From positions 496,001 through 560,000 of the forward strand of contig NZ_FNAE01000001.1 in the NCBI RefSeq assembly GCF_900101755.1: DNA of 64,000 nucleotides. Reading direction: 5' to 3'. The notes beneath the pieces were generated by a model. It was not told the DNA's origin, made no database searches, and saw only the letters and a program-made list of their open reading frames with translations. The position numbers were made by a program, and so were the translations under genes. Shown in pieces: positions 14,989 through 23,280 of this stretch (the first letter of the stretch is position 1; the number at the start of each line of letters is the position of its first letter). The stretch comes from Ectopseudomonas alcaliphila (GTDB lineage: Bacteria; Pseudomonadota; Gammaproteobacteria; Pseudomonadales; Pseudomonadaceae).

Positions 14989-15741
14989 ATGCCTCTGCTC
15001 GCTCTGTTAGTCATCGCCTGCCAAGTAACCTGTGGCCTTCACGTGGTGCGCAGTGGTCAGGAACGCTACTGGCTATACCTGATCATCGCCCTGCCTGGTC
15101 TCGGTTGCCTGATCTACTTCCTCGGCATCATGCTGCCGGATCTGCTCGGTAGCCGTCGCGGCCGCCGCACGCTCAACCGCCTGCATGACAGCATCGACCC
15201 AGAGCGTCACCTGCGCGCCCTACGCGATGAGCTGGATATTCGCGACACCCGCGATACCCGCGTCAACCTGGCCGATGAGCTGCTGCGCATGGGCCAGGCC
15301 GAAGAAGCGGCTACGCACTACCAGATGGCCCTGCGCGGTATTCACAGCGACGCACCCGACATCCTCCTCGGTCTGGCAAAAGCGCGTTTCGCCCTAGGCG
15401 ATTTCAGCGGCTGTCAGGCGAGCCTCGATCAACTGATCGCCCACAACCCCGACTTCCGCTCCAGCGACGGCCATATGCTGTATGCCCGTGCGCTGGAAGG
15501 CCAGGGCAACGACCTCAAGGCCGAAGAGGAATACCGCGCGCTCGGCAGCTACAGCGCCAGCCCCGAGGCGAACTACCGCTATGCCCTACTGCTGCGCCGA
15601 CTGGGACGCCAGCGTGAGGCCATCGAACTGCTGCAACAGATCCAGACCCACGCCCGCCGCTCCGCCCGGCACTACCGCACACTGCACAAGGAGTGGCTGG
15701 ATCTGAGTCAGAAGGCGCTGCTCGAACTGCAGAGCAACTGA
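14989..15741 (+). CDS. Membrane-anchored tetratricopeptide repeat protein
   Basis: 250 residues from the ATG at 14989 (MPLLALLVIACQVTCGLHVV), chosen because the earlier in-frame ATG adds 30 non-membrane residues. Two N-terminal hydrophobic segments (1-16 and about 26-45) are followed by soluble TPR-like helices: RVNLADELLRMGQAEEAATH, APDILLGLAKARFALGDFSG, HMLYARALEGQGNDLKAEEE and ANYRYALLLRRLGRQREAIE. The layout resembles PA-type tetratricopeptide proteins that scaffold envelope complexes, with the TPR on the cytoplasmic or periplasmic face. Partners are unknown. It converges on the monooxygenase gene with 16 bases between stops. Confidence 0.8.
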   Translation: MPLLALLVIACQVTCGLHVVRSGQERYWLYLIIALPGLGCLIYFLGIMLPDLLGSRRGRRTLNRLHDSIDPERHLRALRDELDIRDTRDTRVNLADELLRMGQAEEAATHYQMALRGIHSDAPDILLGLAKARFALGDFSGCQASLDQLIAHNPDFRSSDGHMLYARALEGQGNDLKAEEEYRALGSYSASPEANYRYALLLRRLGRQREAIELLQQIQTHARRSARHYRTLHKEWLDLSQKALLELQSN

Positions 15742-15757
15742 ACGGCCTGCTGGCAGA

Positions 15758-17047
15758 CTACTCCCAAGCCTCGCGCTCGCCCGTCCAGGCATGCAGCTCG
15801 CGCTTCTGCGCCCCCGACCACAGCCAACCGCCACGTGCACCGACCAGGGTGCTGACCGCATGCTGGCGACCAAAGCTGTTGTGGCGGGCCAGCATCAGAG
15901 CGATATCGCGCAGCACGGCCAGGGTGTTGCTGTTGGACTGGAACAGCGGCGTCAGCAAGCGGCTGGCCTGACGGTAGTAACGCAGATGATCACGGCGAGC
16001 ATCACCGTAGCGGGTGAAAATCGCGTTCCAGTCGAGCCCGTGCTGCTGTTCGTCACCGGCATTACCAAGCGCGTCGGCCAGCGCGGCGGCATCGACCAGC
16101 GCCATATTGGCGCCCTGTCCCAGTTGCGGGCTCATGGCGTGGGCGCAATCACCGATGGCCAGGACGCGGCCATCGTTCCAGCGTTGCATGCGTACGTCCG
16201 CATAGGCCGCCAGGGTCAATTGCGCGGGATCATCGATCTGCTGCAGATAGGCCTCTGAAGCCTCGCCGGCGAGGTTGCGCACGCGGGTTTTCCAGGCCTC
16301 CAGGCCACTCTTGCGCCACGCATCATGTTCACTGAGCGGCAGGCTCCAGAACAGGCTGGTCAACGACGTCTCGCGTGCCTGATGGGTGCATCCGGTCGGC
16401 ATCAGCCCGAACATCTCGCGGCAGCCGCGATACCACTGGCGCAACTCGCCGGACTCGGTCGCCGGCGAAGTCGGCAACATGCTCCACAGGGCGCCCCAGG
16501 GATAGGGGCGCGACCACTGCCGCACCTGCATCTGCGCGCGCAGGGTCGAACGTGTGCCATCGGCCAGGATCAGCGCAGCGAAATCACCCAAAGATTGCTC
16601 ATTGCCGTCCTCGCCCTGACGCAGCAAGCGGACATGGCCACTCGCCTGCTCGAAACGGCTGACGCTCACACCGGTTTCCACCTGCACGCCCAACCGCTGC
16701 GCGGCATTGAGCAGTGCCGTCATCAACACGCCACGATGAATGCCAAGGCCGAAACTGCCTGGCTGCCAGTCGTGATAACGGGTATCCAGGATCACCCGCC
16801 CCTGGCAGCTGGTGCCGTAAAGACGGCTTACCGGCGCACCCAGCGCGGTGCACTCGGCCAGCAATCCCAGTCGTTGCAGAACGGCCAGGCCGGATGGCTG
16901 CAGGAGAATGCCGGCGCCCACCGGCTGCAGCTGTTCGACACGCTCCAACAAGCGCACCGCGTAACCCTGGCGGGCGAGGAATATGGCACTGGCCAGGCCG
17001 GCCGTGCCCGCCCCTACTATCGCGATTGGCAATCCGTTCACATTCAT
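15758..17047 (-). CDS. FAD-dependent monooxygenase (salicylate hydroxylase / UbiH-type)
   Basis: 429 residues. The N-terminus has the Rossmann motif GAGTAGLASAIFLARQGY (residues 12-29) and an acidic end (LLERVE). The second FAD motif is VLAIGDCAHAMSPQLGQGAN at about 290-309, followed by MALVDAAALADAL. This is the class A flavoprotein aromatic hydroxylase fold. The substrate cannot be fixed: relatives include salicylate, 3-hydroxybenzoate and 6-hydroxynicotinate hydroxylases. No ring-cleavage gene lies nearby. The ATG has only a weak GGGAGC-type site upstream. Confidence 0.88.
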   Translation of the reverse strand: MNVNGLPIAIVGAGTAGLASAIFLARQGYAVRLLERVEQLQPVGAGILLQPSGLAVLQRLGLLAECTALGAPVSRLYGTSCQGRVILDTRYHDWQPGSFGLGIHRGVLMTALLNAAQRLGVQVETGVSVSRFEQASGHVRLLRQGEDGNEQSLGDFAALILADGTRSTLRAQMQVRQWSRPYPWGALWSMLPTSPATESGELRQWYRGCREMFGLMPTGCTHQARETSLTSLFWSLPLSEHDAWRKSGLEAWKTRVRNLAGEASEAYLQQIDDPAQLTLAAYADVRMQRWNDGRVLAIGDCAHAMSPQLGQGANMALVDAAALADALGNAGDEQQHGLDWNAIFTRYGDARRDHLRYYRQASRLLTPLFQSNSNTLAVLRDIALMLARHNSFGRQHAVSTLVGARGGWLWSGAQKRELHAWTGEREAWE

Positions 17048-17124
17048 GCTCCCTGATTAGATGCAGGGAATACTAACCGGCACGCTTGATCCTCGGTATG
17101 AACGCCCGCACAGCAGCAAAGCGA

Positions 17125-17550
17125 TCAGGGCTTGTCCGCGCGGATATCGAAGCCACCCTTGTTCTGGCTGACGATGCGCAGGTGCTGGGTTTCCCCGGCT
17201 TTCACCGGCACCGCCACTTCGCGCAGCAGGCGGCCCATGCCGCACAGGGTGTCATCCATACGATCCGGCGTGATGCCGACCACGCGCGTGCCTGGCGGCA
17301 CTTGGAAGGTCGCGACCTCGCCGACGCCGATGCGCGCAGCGACCTTGCGGTCCACCTCGATGGCCACGAAGCAGCCACCGCCCATCATCCCGAAGTCGCG
17401 ATTGACCACGATCTGCGCGCCGTTTGCCTGCGCCTCCTGAAAGGCCAGCAGGCGATCTTCCGGTACCGGTTTGATGTGCTCGGGGTCGCCCCGAAACGAC
17501 GAACAACCGGCCAGCAGCAACAGCGGTAGAGCGATGAGGATCGAGCGCAT
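17125..17550 (-). CDS. Small lipoprotein
   Basis: 141 residues from the ATG at 17550, which has GGAGGG four bases upstream; the earlier ATG at 17562 overlaps this site and is less likely. The start MRSILIALPLLLLAGC is a lipoprotein signal with Cys16 as the lipidated residue; Ser17-Ser18 predict sorting to the outer membrane. The mature part (AQIVVNRDFGMMGGGCFVAI, VATFQVPPGTRVVGI) looks like a DUF2846-type beta-sandwich with two cysteines (FVAI-side and DTLCGMG) that may pair. Function unknown. Confidence 0.82.
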   Translation of the reverse strand: MRSILIALPLLLLAGCSSFRGDPEHIKPVPEDRLLAFQEAQANGAQIVVNRDFGMMGGGCFVAIEVDRKVAARIGVGEVATFQVPPGTRVVGITPDRMDDTLCGMGRLLREVAVPVKAGETQHLRIVSQNKGGFDIRADKP

Positions 17551-17734
17551 GAAGCCCTCCATGGGCAGATGAGTGCCGCCTGAGTATTGGGCTTGACGCG
17601 TCTGCGGGCAAGATATCGATGGCAGCGATTTTCGCTAGCACAAGCATCGATTTCTGTAATGAAGGGCGCGGTGTTTTCATCTCTCTCGAACCCAGCGCCA
17701 CCTAAGTCGGCGCAACTGATCGGAGACTACCCAG

Positions 17735-18001
17735 ATGAAATTCGCAGCCCTCAACGCCACCCTCCTCGCCGCTTTCGCCCCCTTCGCCTTCGCCAGCGAG
17801 AAAGCACCTGCCAGCACCAACGTGGATGTGCAGGAATACCAGTACGGCATGCAGCTGGACATCGACCAGGTCCTGCAGCGTACCGACAACAGCCGCAAGA
17901 GCGGTGTAGTACCGAGCGTCATGGTCTACCGCGACAGCCAGGGCGAAGTGCACGCCGTGCGTTTCGTGGAGTGGGGCGGGCTGAGCAATCAGAACGGCTA
18001 A
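17735..18001 (+). CDS. DUF2790 domain-containing secreted small protein
   Basis: 88 residues with a Sec signal peptide (MKFAALNATLLAAFAPFAFA). The mature 65 residues carry the DUF2790 pattern: YQYGMQLDIDQVLQ, then GVVPSVMVYRDSQGEVHAVR. The family is nearly confined to Pseudomonas, often in several copies and often metal- or stress-regulated; its function is unknown. GGAGAC lies about eight bases before the ATG. A GC-rich hairpin follows at 18018-18046. Confidence 0.88.
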   Translation: MKFAALNATLLAAFAPFAFASEKAPASTNVDVQEYQYGMQLDIDQVLQRTDNSRKSGVVPSVMVYRDSQGEVHAVRFVEWGGLSNQNG

Positions 18002-18017
18002 GCCACACGCTGCAGGA

Positions 18018-18046
18018 TGCCCCGGCCGAGTCACTCGTCCGGGGCA
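18018..18046. terminator. Hairpin between convergent genes
   Basis: TGCCCCGG and CCGGGGCA are perfectly complementary around a 13-base loop, between the stop of the DUF2790 gene and the stop of the convergent HIT gene. There is no long T run, so it is a probable but weak or bidirectional terminator. Confidence 0.55.
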
Positions 18047-18054
18047 ATATCGCT

Positions 18055-18492
18055 TCAGCCTTGCAGGCGTTTGACCAGACGTGCCTGCAGCGCTTCCAGC
18101 TCGGCCGGGTCGGCCTTGGTGGCCGCGTGAATACCCAGCCCCTCGCCCTCGAAGCGCGGGATCACATGCATGTGAATGTGGAACACCGTCTGCCCGGCAG
18201 GCGCGCCGTTGAACTGCGCCACCTGCACACCAGCCGGCTGCAGTTCGTCGACCACCGCCTGGGTGACCTTCTTCACCACGGCCATGACCTTGGCCAGGCT
18301 GGCGTCGTCGATTTCCAGGATATTGCGCGCAGCCGCGCGCTTGGGGATCACCAGGCTGTGGCCTTTGGATTGCGGGAACAGATCGAGGAAGGCCAGTACA
18401 TCGTCGTCCTCGTAGAGTTTGTAGCAGGGCAAGTCGCCACGAATGATCAGGGCGAAGATATTCTGGGAATCGTAGGTACCGTGCAGGCTCAT
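18055..18492 (-). CDS. HIT family protein (histidine triad nucleotide-binding)
   Basis: 145 residues from the ATG at 18492 (MSLHGTYDSQNIFALIIRGD); the open frame upstream has no family resemblance. Family features: AFLDLFPQSKGHSLVIPKR near residues 33-51 and the triad QTVFHIHMHVIPRF (HxHxHxx) near 97-110. HIT proteins hydrolyse nucleoside phosphoramidates or dinucleotides. The length is normal for the HinT/Hit branch. It is monocistronic; upstream is a MITE-like repeat. Confidence 0.93.
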   Translation of the reverse strand: MSLHGTYDSQNIFALIIRGDLPCYKLYEDDDVLAFLDLFPQSKGHSLVIPKRAAARNILEIDDASLAKVMAVVKKVTQAVVDELQPAGVQVAQFNGAPAGQTVFHIHMHVIPRFEGEGLGIHAATKADPAELEALQARLVKRLQG

Positions 18493-18644
18493 GCCGATGG
18501 GCTCCGTGCCGGGTGGATGAAAACCCGCACCATACCCCCTCCCTCGCACGCAGGGAACCAGGCAGGATTGCTCGAGTCGATGACTACTAGCAGCTGGATC
18601 GATTTCCTTCGCTCTGACCACTCGTGTTCTGATCGCTTCTTTCG

Positions 18645-18790
18645 TAGAGGCTGTTCAGTATCTCGCGAGCTAGAGCGATACAAGGCAAAAACAAGCGAGG
18701 AAGCGCAGTTTACGAATGGTAAATGAGCATTCCGAGCTTGTTTTTAACGCAGTAGCGCCGACGCGCAGCAGATCGTGAACAGGCTCTTAG
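18645..18790. repeat. MITE-like palindromic repeat, about 146 bp
   Basis: The ends TAGAGGCTGTTCA (left) and TGAACAGGCTCTTA (right) are imperfect inverted repeats; internal arms AAAAACAAGC and GCTTGTTTTT also pair, and the centre holds GTTTACGAATGGTAAAT, itself an inverted repeat. No coding capacity. It fills most of the 321-base gap between the HIT and GST genes. I see no second copy in this window. Confidence 0.6.
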
Positions 18791-18813
18791 GCCCAATCGA
18801 CATGGAACCCCAC

Positions 18814-19515
18814 ATGACCGACCTCAGCCCCTTCCACATCACCCGCAAATGGCCCGCCCAGCATCCCGAGCGCTTGCAGCTCTACTCGCTGCCCACGCCC
18901 AACGGGGTCAAAGCCTCGATCATGCTGGAAGAAATCGGCCTGCCCTACGAACCGCACCTGGTCAGCTTCGACAGCAACGACCAGTTCAGCCCCGAGTTTC
19001 TCTCGCTGGCGCCGAACAACAAGATTCCCGCCATCCTCGACCCCGAGGGCCCCAATGGTCATCCGCTGCCGTTGTTCGAGTCCGGCGCGATCCTGATCTA
19101 CCTCGCGGAGAAGACCGGCAAGCTGCTGCCACAGGACGCCGCTGCCCGCTACGAGACGATTCAATGGCTGATGTGGCAGATGGGCGGCCTGGGACCGATG
19201 TTCGGCCAGCTCGGTTTCTTCCACAAATTTGCTGGTGCTGAGTACGAGGACAAACGCCCGCGTGACCGCTACGTCGCCGAATCCACCCGCCTGCTCGGTG
19301 TGCTCGACCAGCACCTGGAGGGCCGCGACTGGATCGCCGGCGAGTACAGCATCGCCGACATCGCCGTGTTCCCCTGGATTCGCAACCTGGTGGGCTTCTA
19401 CGAGGCCGGCGACCTGGTGCAGTTCGAACGCTTCGCCAACGTGCGCCGCGTGCTCGATGCATTCCTCGCACGCCCGGCGGTACAACGCGGCCTGAACATT
19501 CCGGCGCGCGGCTGA
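18814..19515 (+). CDS. Glutathione S-transferase family protein (YfcG/YghU-like)
   Basis: 233 residues from the ATG at 18814 (MTDLSPFHITRKWPAQHPER); an ATG at 18802 is also in frame. The N-terminal thioredoxin fold has LYSLPTPNGVKASIMLEEIG, with TPNG in the place of the usual catalytic Ser/Tyr/Cys motif as in the Nu-class YfcG/YghU proteins, NNKIPAILDPEGP and LFESGAILIYLAEKTGKL. The C-terminal helical domain has WIAGEYSIADIAVFPWI, the standard GST N-capping region. Nu-class enzymes have disulfide-bond reductase activity with glutathione. The converging MFS gene is separated by a hairpin. Confidence 0.9.
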   Translation: MTDLSPFHITRKWPAQHPERLQLYSLPTPNGVKASIMLEEIGLPYEPHLVSFDSNDQFSPEFLSLAPNNKIPAILDPEGPNGHPLPLFESGAILIYLAEKTGKLLPQDAAARYETIQWLMWQMGGLGPMFGQLGFFHKFAGAEYEDKRPRDRYVAESTRLLGVLDQHLEGRDWIAGEYSIADIAVFPWIRNLVGFYEAGDLVQFERFANVRRVLDAFLARPAVQRGLNIPARG

Positions 19516-19521
19516 TGATGT

Positions 19522-19548
19522 TGCGGGAGTCGAGCGCCGACTCCCGCA
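19522..19548. terminator. Hairpin terminator between convergent genes
   Basis: TGCGGGAGTCG and CGACTCCCGCA are complementary, with a short loop, between the GST stop (19515) and the MFS transporter stop (19576). No T run, so probably bidirectional. Confidence 0.55.
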
Positions 19549-19575
19549 TCGCTGCAACCGCAGGATTTCGCTGAC

Positions 19576-20886
19576 CTAGCTGGTCGCCGCCAACTGCTGC
19601 TCGGCACTGCGCTGATCGGCCTGCCCGCCCAGGTACCAACCGAGCAATCCCCACAGCGCCGCACAGGCAGCACCCACCAGCGCCACCAGCCAGGCACCCT
19701 GGGCCAGCATGTCGAGCAGGCTCTTGAGCCAGCCACTCATGGCATCGCCGGCACGATAGACCACGGTATCGATGAAGTTTTTCGCCTTGTACTTGCTCTC
19801 GGCATCCAGCGGCGCGAAGAGCATTTCCCGTCCTGGCCGCACGAAGGCGTATTCACCGATACGGCGCACGATCATCAGCGCCGCCAGCATGGCGAAGGTC
19901 GGCATCAACGCCAGGCCAATAAAGCCGACGCACACCAGCAGCGGCACGCAGGCCAGCAACACCCGCACGCCCAGGCGCCGCGCGATGCGCCCGGTGATGA
20001 ACAACTGGGCAATCAGCGCGCCGGCCTGCACCACGAAATCGATCGCCCCGAACACCCGCACCTGATCGGCGCGCTGCGGGAACAGCTCGGCTACCAGGCG
20101 AGCCTGCTCGAAGTAGAGAAAGGTACTGGCTGTGGCGAGCAGGATCACGAAACCGGCAATGCCAAACAGATAGGGCGAAGACAGTACCCGCATCAAACCG
20201 CTGAACGGGTTGCCCGGCACCGGACGCTGCGGGCTTTCCGCCCGCACGGCACCGGCACGCCCCGCGCCACCCTCCTCGCGCCAGCGCATCAACACCTGCT
20301 TGAGCGACAGCGCCACGGCCAGCAGTACCGCGGCCAGCAGAATCAGCCCACTCTGCCCCAGCGTGCTCACCAGCAAGGCACTCAACGCCGGGCCGACCAG
20401 GCCGCCGACACTGGCACCGGCGGCGATGAAGGCGAACAGGCGCTTAGCCTGTTCGCTGTCGAACACGTCGGCCATCAGGCTCCAGGCCACCGATACGACG
20501 AACAGGTTGTAGACCGAAATCCACACGTAGAAGCTGCGCGCCAGCCACACACTCTCATCAGCGCTGAAGAACAGCAGGGCAAACAACGCCAGATTCAGGG
20601 TGAAGAAGCCATACACCCAGTCGATGAAGTGAATCCGCGGCACCCGCGAACTCAGCCAGGCGAACAATGGCACCGCGACCAGCATCACCACGAAGGTGGC
20701 GGTGAACAGCCATTGCAGGTTCTCCACGCCGGAGACGATGCCCATGGCCTCACGGATCGGCCGCAGCATGAAGTAGCCCGAGAACAGGCAGAAGAACAGG
20801 GTAAAACCGGCCAGCGCCGGCCACAGCTCATTGCGCTGCGCGTTGATGGCCACGGCCACGCGCTGCGCCATCGTTGACGATGACAT
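19576..20886 (-). CDS. MFS-type transporter, NTP/NDP exchange (TLC)-like
   Basis: 436 residues with about twelve membrane segments and a central loop (WREEGGAGRAGAVRAESPQR) between segments 6 and 7. The start NELWPALAGFTLFFCLFSGY with YFMLRPIREAMG resembles the ATP/ADP translocase-like branch of the MFS found in free-living bacteria. RPGREMLFAPLDAESKYKAK is also typical of that branch. Free-living relatives have no proven substrate, so nucleotide exchange should not be assumed. Last gene on the minus strand before the SDR gene; 46 bases separate it from the SDR stop and they may be co-transcribed. Confidence 0.82.
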   Translation of the reverse strand: MSSSTMAQRVAVAINAQRNELWPALAGFTLFFCLFSGYFMLRPIREAMGIVSGVENLQWLFTATFVVMLVAVPLFAWLSSRVPRIHFIDWVYGFFTLNLALFALLFFSADESVWLARSFYVWISVYNLFVVSVAWSLMADVFDSEQAKRLFAFIAAGASVGGLVGPALSALLVSTLGQSGLILLAAVLLAVALSLKQVLMRWREEGGAGRAGAVRAESPQRPVPGNPFSGLMRVLSSPYLFGIAGFVILLATASTFLYFEQARLVAELFPQRADQVRVFGAIDFVVQAGALIAQLFITGRIARRLGVRVLLACVPLLVCVGFIGLALMPTFAMLAALMIVRRIGEYAFVRPGREMLFAPLDAESKYKAKNFIDTVVYRAGDAMSGWLKSLLDMLAQGAWLVALVGAACAALWGLLGWYLGGQADQRSAEQQLAATS

Positions 20887-20932
20887 GCGAAATTCCTCGA
20901 AAGGGCGCGCCTCGGCGGCGCGCCGGCATGAC

Positions 20933-21982
20933 TCAGCCGTACCTGACGCCCGTCAGACGTTCGGCCACCGACCACAGGCGCGCGGCATCATCGGCATCCG
21001 CCGCAGCCTCCGGCACCCTGGCCAGGCCCAATGGGCCGCGTTTCTCCTCTGCGCCGGTCGGCCCGTAATAACGACCACCCTCGGCTTCAGCCGCCGTCGC
21101 TGCGAACAGCGACGACAGCGCGCCCTGCGCCGCCGAGTGATAGACATCGCGGTCCTTGGCCCACTCCTGAGCGAACTCGCTTTCAAGCCCTGGCCCGCGC
21201 TCGACCAGCTCGGTAACGGCCACACCCGGATGCGCGGCGACGCTGCGAATGCCCCAGTCATTGGCCAGGCTGCGCCGCTGCAGTTCGAAGGCCATCATCA
21301 GACAGGCCAGCTTCGACTGGGCATAAGCGGAGTAAGGGTTGTAGTCGCGCTCGGACTGCAGGTCATCGAAATTGATACGGCCACGATTCACAGCGATGCT
21401 CGCCAAGGTCACGACGCGCGGGTCAGACGACTGACGCAGCGACGGCAGGAGCAAACCGGTCAAGGCGAAATGGCCGAGGAAGTTGGTCGCCAGCTGCATC
21501 TCGAAGCCATCACGGGATACACCGCGCTGCGGCGGCGCCATGATCGCGGCGTTGTTGATCAATACGTCCAGCACCTCGCCCTCGGCATTCAGGCGCTGCG
21601 CCAGGCTGCGTACCGAGGCCAGGTCGGCCAGGTCCAGCTGTTCGAAACGCAGGCGCGCATCCGGCACCTGCGCACGAATGCGTGCGATGCTCTCGGCGCC
21701 GCGCTGTGCATTGCGCGCGGCGATGATCACCTGTGCACCCGCCCGGCTCAGGGCCAGGGCATCCTCGAAGCCCATGCCGCTGCTGCCACCGGTGACCAGC
21801 ATGCGTTTGCCGATCAGCGACGGCATGTCGCTCGCCTGCCAGCCCTGTGCGCTGCTGGCCCAGGCGAATGTCGGTACGCCACCCAACACCCCGTGCAAGG
21901 CAAGACTGCCGCCCAGCATGCCGAACAGTTTCAGGGCATCGCGGCGCGTATGGCCCAGCCCTGTGTGTTTTTTCTTGTCCAT
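20933..21982 (-). CDS. SDR oxidoreductase with a twin-arginine signal
   Basis: 349 residues from the ATG at 21982, with GAGGAAG upstream. Residues 1-45 are Tat-like: TRRDALKLFG, then hydrophobic MLGGSLALHGVLGGVPTFAWA. The SDR domain follows: VTGGSSGMGFEDALAL (TGxxxGxG), VLINNAAIM (NNAA), a Ser at TLASIAVN and YAQSK (YxxxK). The layout matches WWOX/retinol dehydrogenase-like classical SDRs. A Tat signal means that it may be exported folded with NAD(P) bound, which is unusual for this family. The LysR gene is divergent (299-base gap with REPs) and is its likely regulator. Confidence 0.88.
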   Translation of the reverse strand: MDKKKHTGLGHTRRDALKLFGMLGGSLALHGVLGGVPTFAWASSAQGWQASDMPSLIGKRMLVTGGSSGMGFEDALALSRAGAQVIIAARNAQRGAESIARIRAQVPDARLRFEQLDLADLASVRSLAQRLNAEGEVLDVLINNAAIMAPPQRGVSRDGFEMQLATNFLGHFALTGLLLPSLRQSSDPRVVTLASIAVNRGRINFDDLQSERDYNPYSAYAQSKLACLMMAFELQRRSLANDWGIRSVAAHPGVAVTELVERGPGLESEFAQEWAKDRDVYHSAAQGALSSLFAATAAEAEGGRYYGPTGAEEKRGPLGLARVPEAAADADDAARLWSVAERLTGVRYG

Positions 21983-22140
21983 TGCCGCTTCCTCGTATCC
22001 GTTAGCTCGATGCGCCAGACCAGGTTTCGACGCAAGACATAGGGTGCGGGCAGAAGCGCTGTTCGATAAGCCGGTCACGACCGGACACGGTATACGGTCA
22101 GGCGTACAGCTACCGGGTATTGCCAGCCTCGATCAGCTGC

Positions 22141-22198
22141 GTAGCCCGGATGCAATCCGGGGCCGTTGGTATGCATTCCCGGATTTCATCCGGGCTAC
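22141..22198. repeat. Inverted REP pair
   Basis: GTAGCCCGGATGCAATCCGG at 22141 and CCGGATTTCATCCGGGCTAC ending at 22198 face each other and can form a long stem. The same REP type occurs at 45438, 45624 and 45781. It lies in the divergent SDR/LysR gap (21983-22281), leaving short promoter regions on both sides. Confidence 0.8.
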
Positions 22199-22281
22199 AT
22201 CCCAGCAGGCGCCACTCAGGATTGGCAAAGCGGCCGCTGCGCCGCATCATCGGACGCTTCGTCATTGCCCAGTCGACGCCC

Positions 22282-23205
22282 ATGCGCCAGCCGAACCTCT
22301 CCGATATCGCCCTGTTCGCCGCCGTGGTCGAGGCCGGCGGTTTTCGTGCGGCGGCGCAGCGCCGCGGTACGTCAGCCTCATCGCTCAGTGATTGCGTGCG
22401 CCGCCTGGAAAAGGAGCTGGGCGTACGTCTGCTCAACCGCACCACACGCGGCCTGACGCCGACGGAAATCGGGACGCGCCTGCTTGAACGTCTGCGCCCT
22501 GCGCTGGACGAGATCAACGCGGCGCTCAATGACCTGCAGGAAGATCCGCAACACCCGGTCGGCTCGCTGCGCCTGCATGTGCCGGGCGTGATCGCACGGC
22601 ACATCCTGCCGCAACTGCTGGATGGCTTTCTCGCCCGCTACCCCGGCATCGCGCTGGAGGTGAACATGGACAACACCTTCATCGACGTGATCGGCGCCGG
22701 CTACGACGCCGGTATCCGCTACGAGGAAAGCCTGGCCAAGGACATGATCGCCATCCCCATCGGGCCGCGCCGGCAGTGTTTCATGGCAGTCGCCGCGCCC
22801 AGCTACCTGCAGCGCCATGGCACGCCGCAACACCCCAGCGAACTGAGCGAACATCGTCTGCTTGGCTACCGCTTCGCCAGCGGCAAGCTCGGCGTGTGGG
22901 AGTTCGAGCAGGACGGGCGTACCCTGCGCATCGCCCCCGAGGGTCGGCTGGTCAGCTCATCGCAGGACCTGCTGATCGCCGCGGCCTGCGCCGGCCACGG
23001 CATTCTCTATACCTTCGAGGAATACATCGCGGCACACCTCGCCAGCGGCCAACTGCAACCGTTCATGCATGACTGGTGGCAGCACTTCGAAGGGCCTTAC
23101 CTGTACTACCACAGCAGGCGCCATGTACCGGCACCGCTACGTGCCTTCGTCGACTATGTGAAGGCCCAGAACAACGCCGACCATTCGTCTCCGAGCCCGA
23201 AATAG
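22282..23205 (+). CDS. LysR family transcriptional regulator
   Basis: 307 residues from the ATG at 22282 (MRQPNLSDIALFAAVVEAGG). The winged HTH is clear: FRAAAQRRGTSASSLSDCVR followed by RLEKELGVRLLNRTTRGLTP. The effector domain (GSLRLHVPGVIARHILPQLL, GYDAGIRYEESLAKDMIAIP) is of the CrgA/DsdC-like type usual for regulators of a divergent oxidoreductase. It is divergent from the Tat-SDR gene and 75 bases upstream of the MFS gene in the same direction; either could be the target. Confidence 0.92.
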   Translation: MRQPNLSDIALFAAVVEAGGFRAAAQRRGTSASSLSDCVRRLEKELGVRLLNRTTRGLTPTEIGTRLLERLRPALDEINAALNDLQEDPQHPVGSLRLHVPGVIARHILPQLLDGFLARYPGIALEVNMDNTFIDVIGAGYDAGIRYEESLAKDMIAIPIGPRRQCFMAVAAPSYLQRHGTPQHPSELSEHRLLGYRFASGKLGVWEFEQDGRTLRIAPEGRLVSSSQDLLIAAACAGHGILYTFEEYIAAHLASGQLQPFMHDWWQHFEGPYLYYHSRRHVPAPLRAFVDYVKAQNNADHSSPSPK

Positions 23206-23280
23206 AGCGGTCGTCAATATCCAGGCAAGGCACTGGGAGATTATAATTTCGCGCTTGCTTTCCCCCCTTCCAGGTCACTC

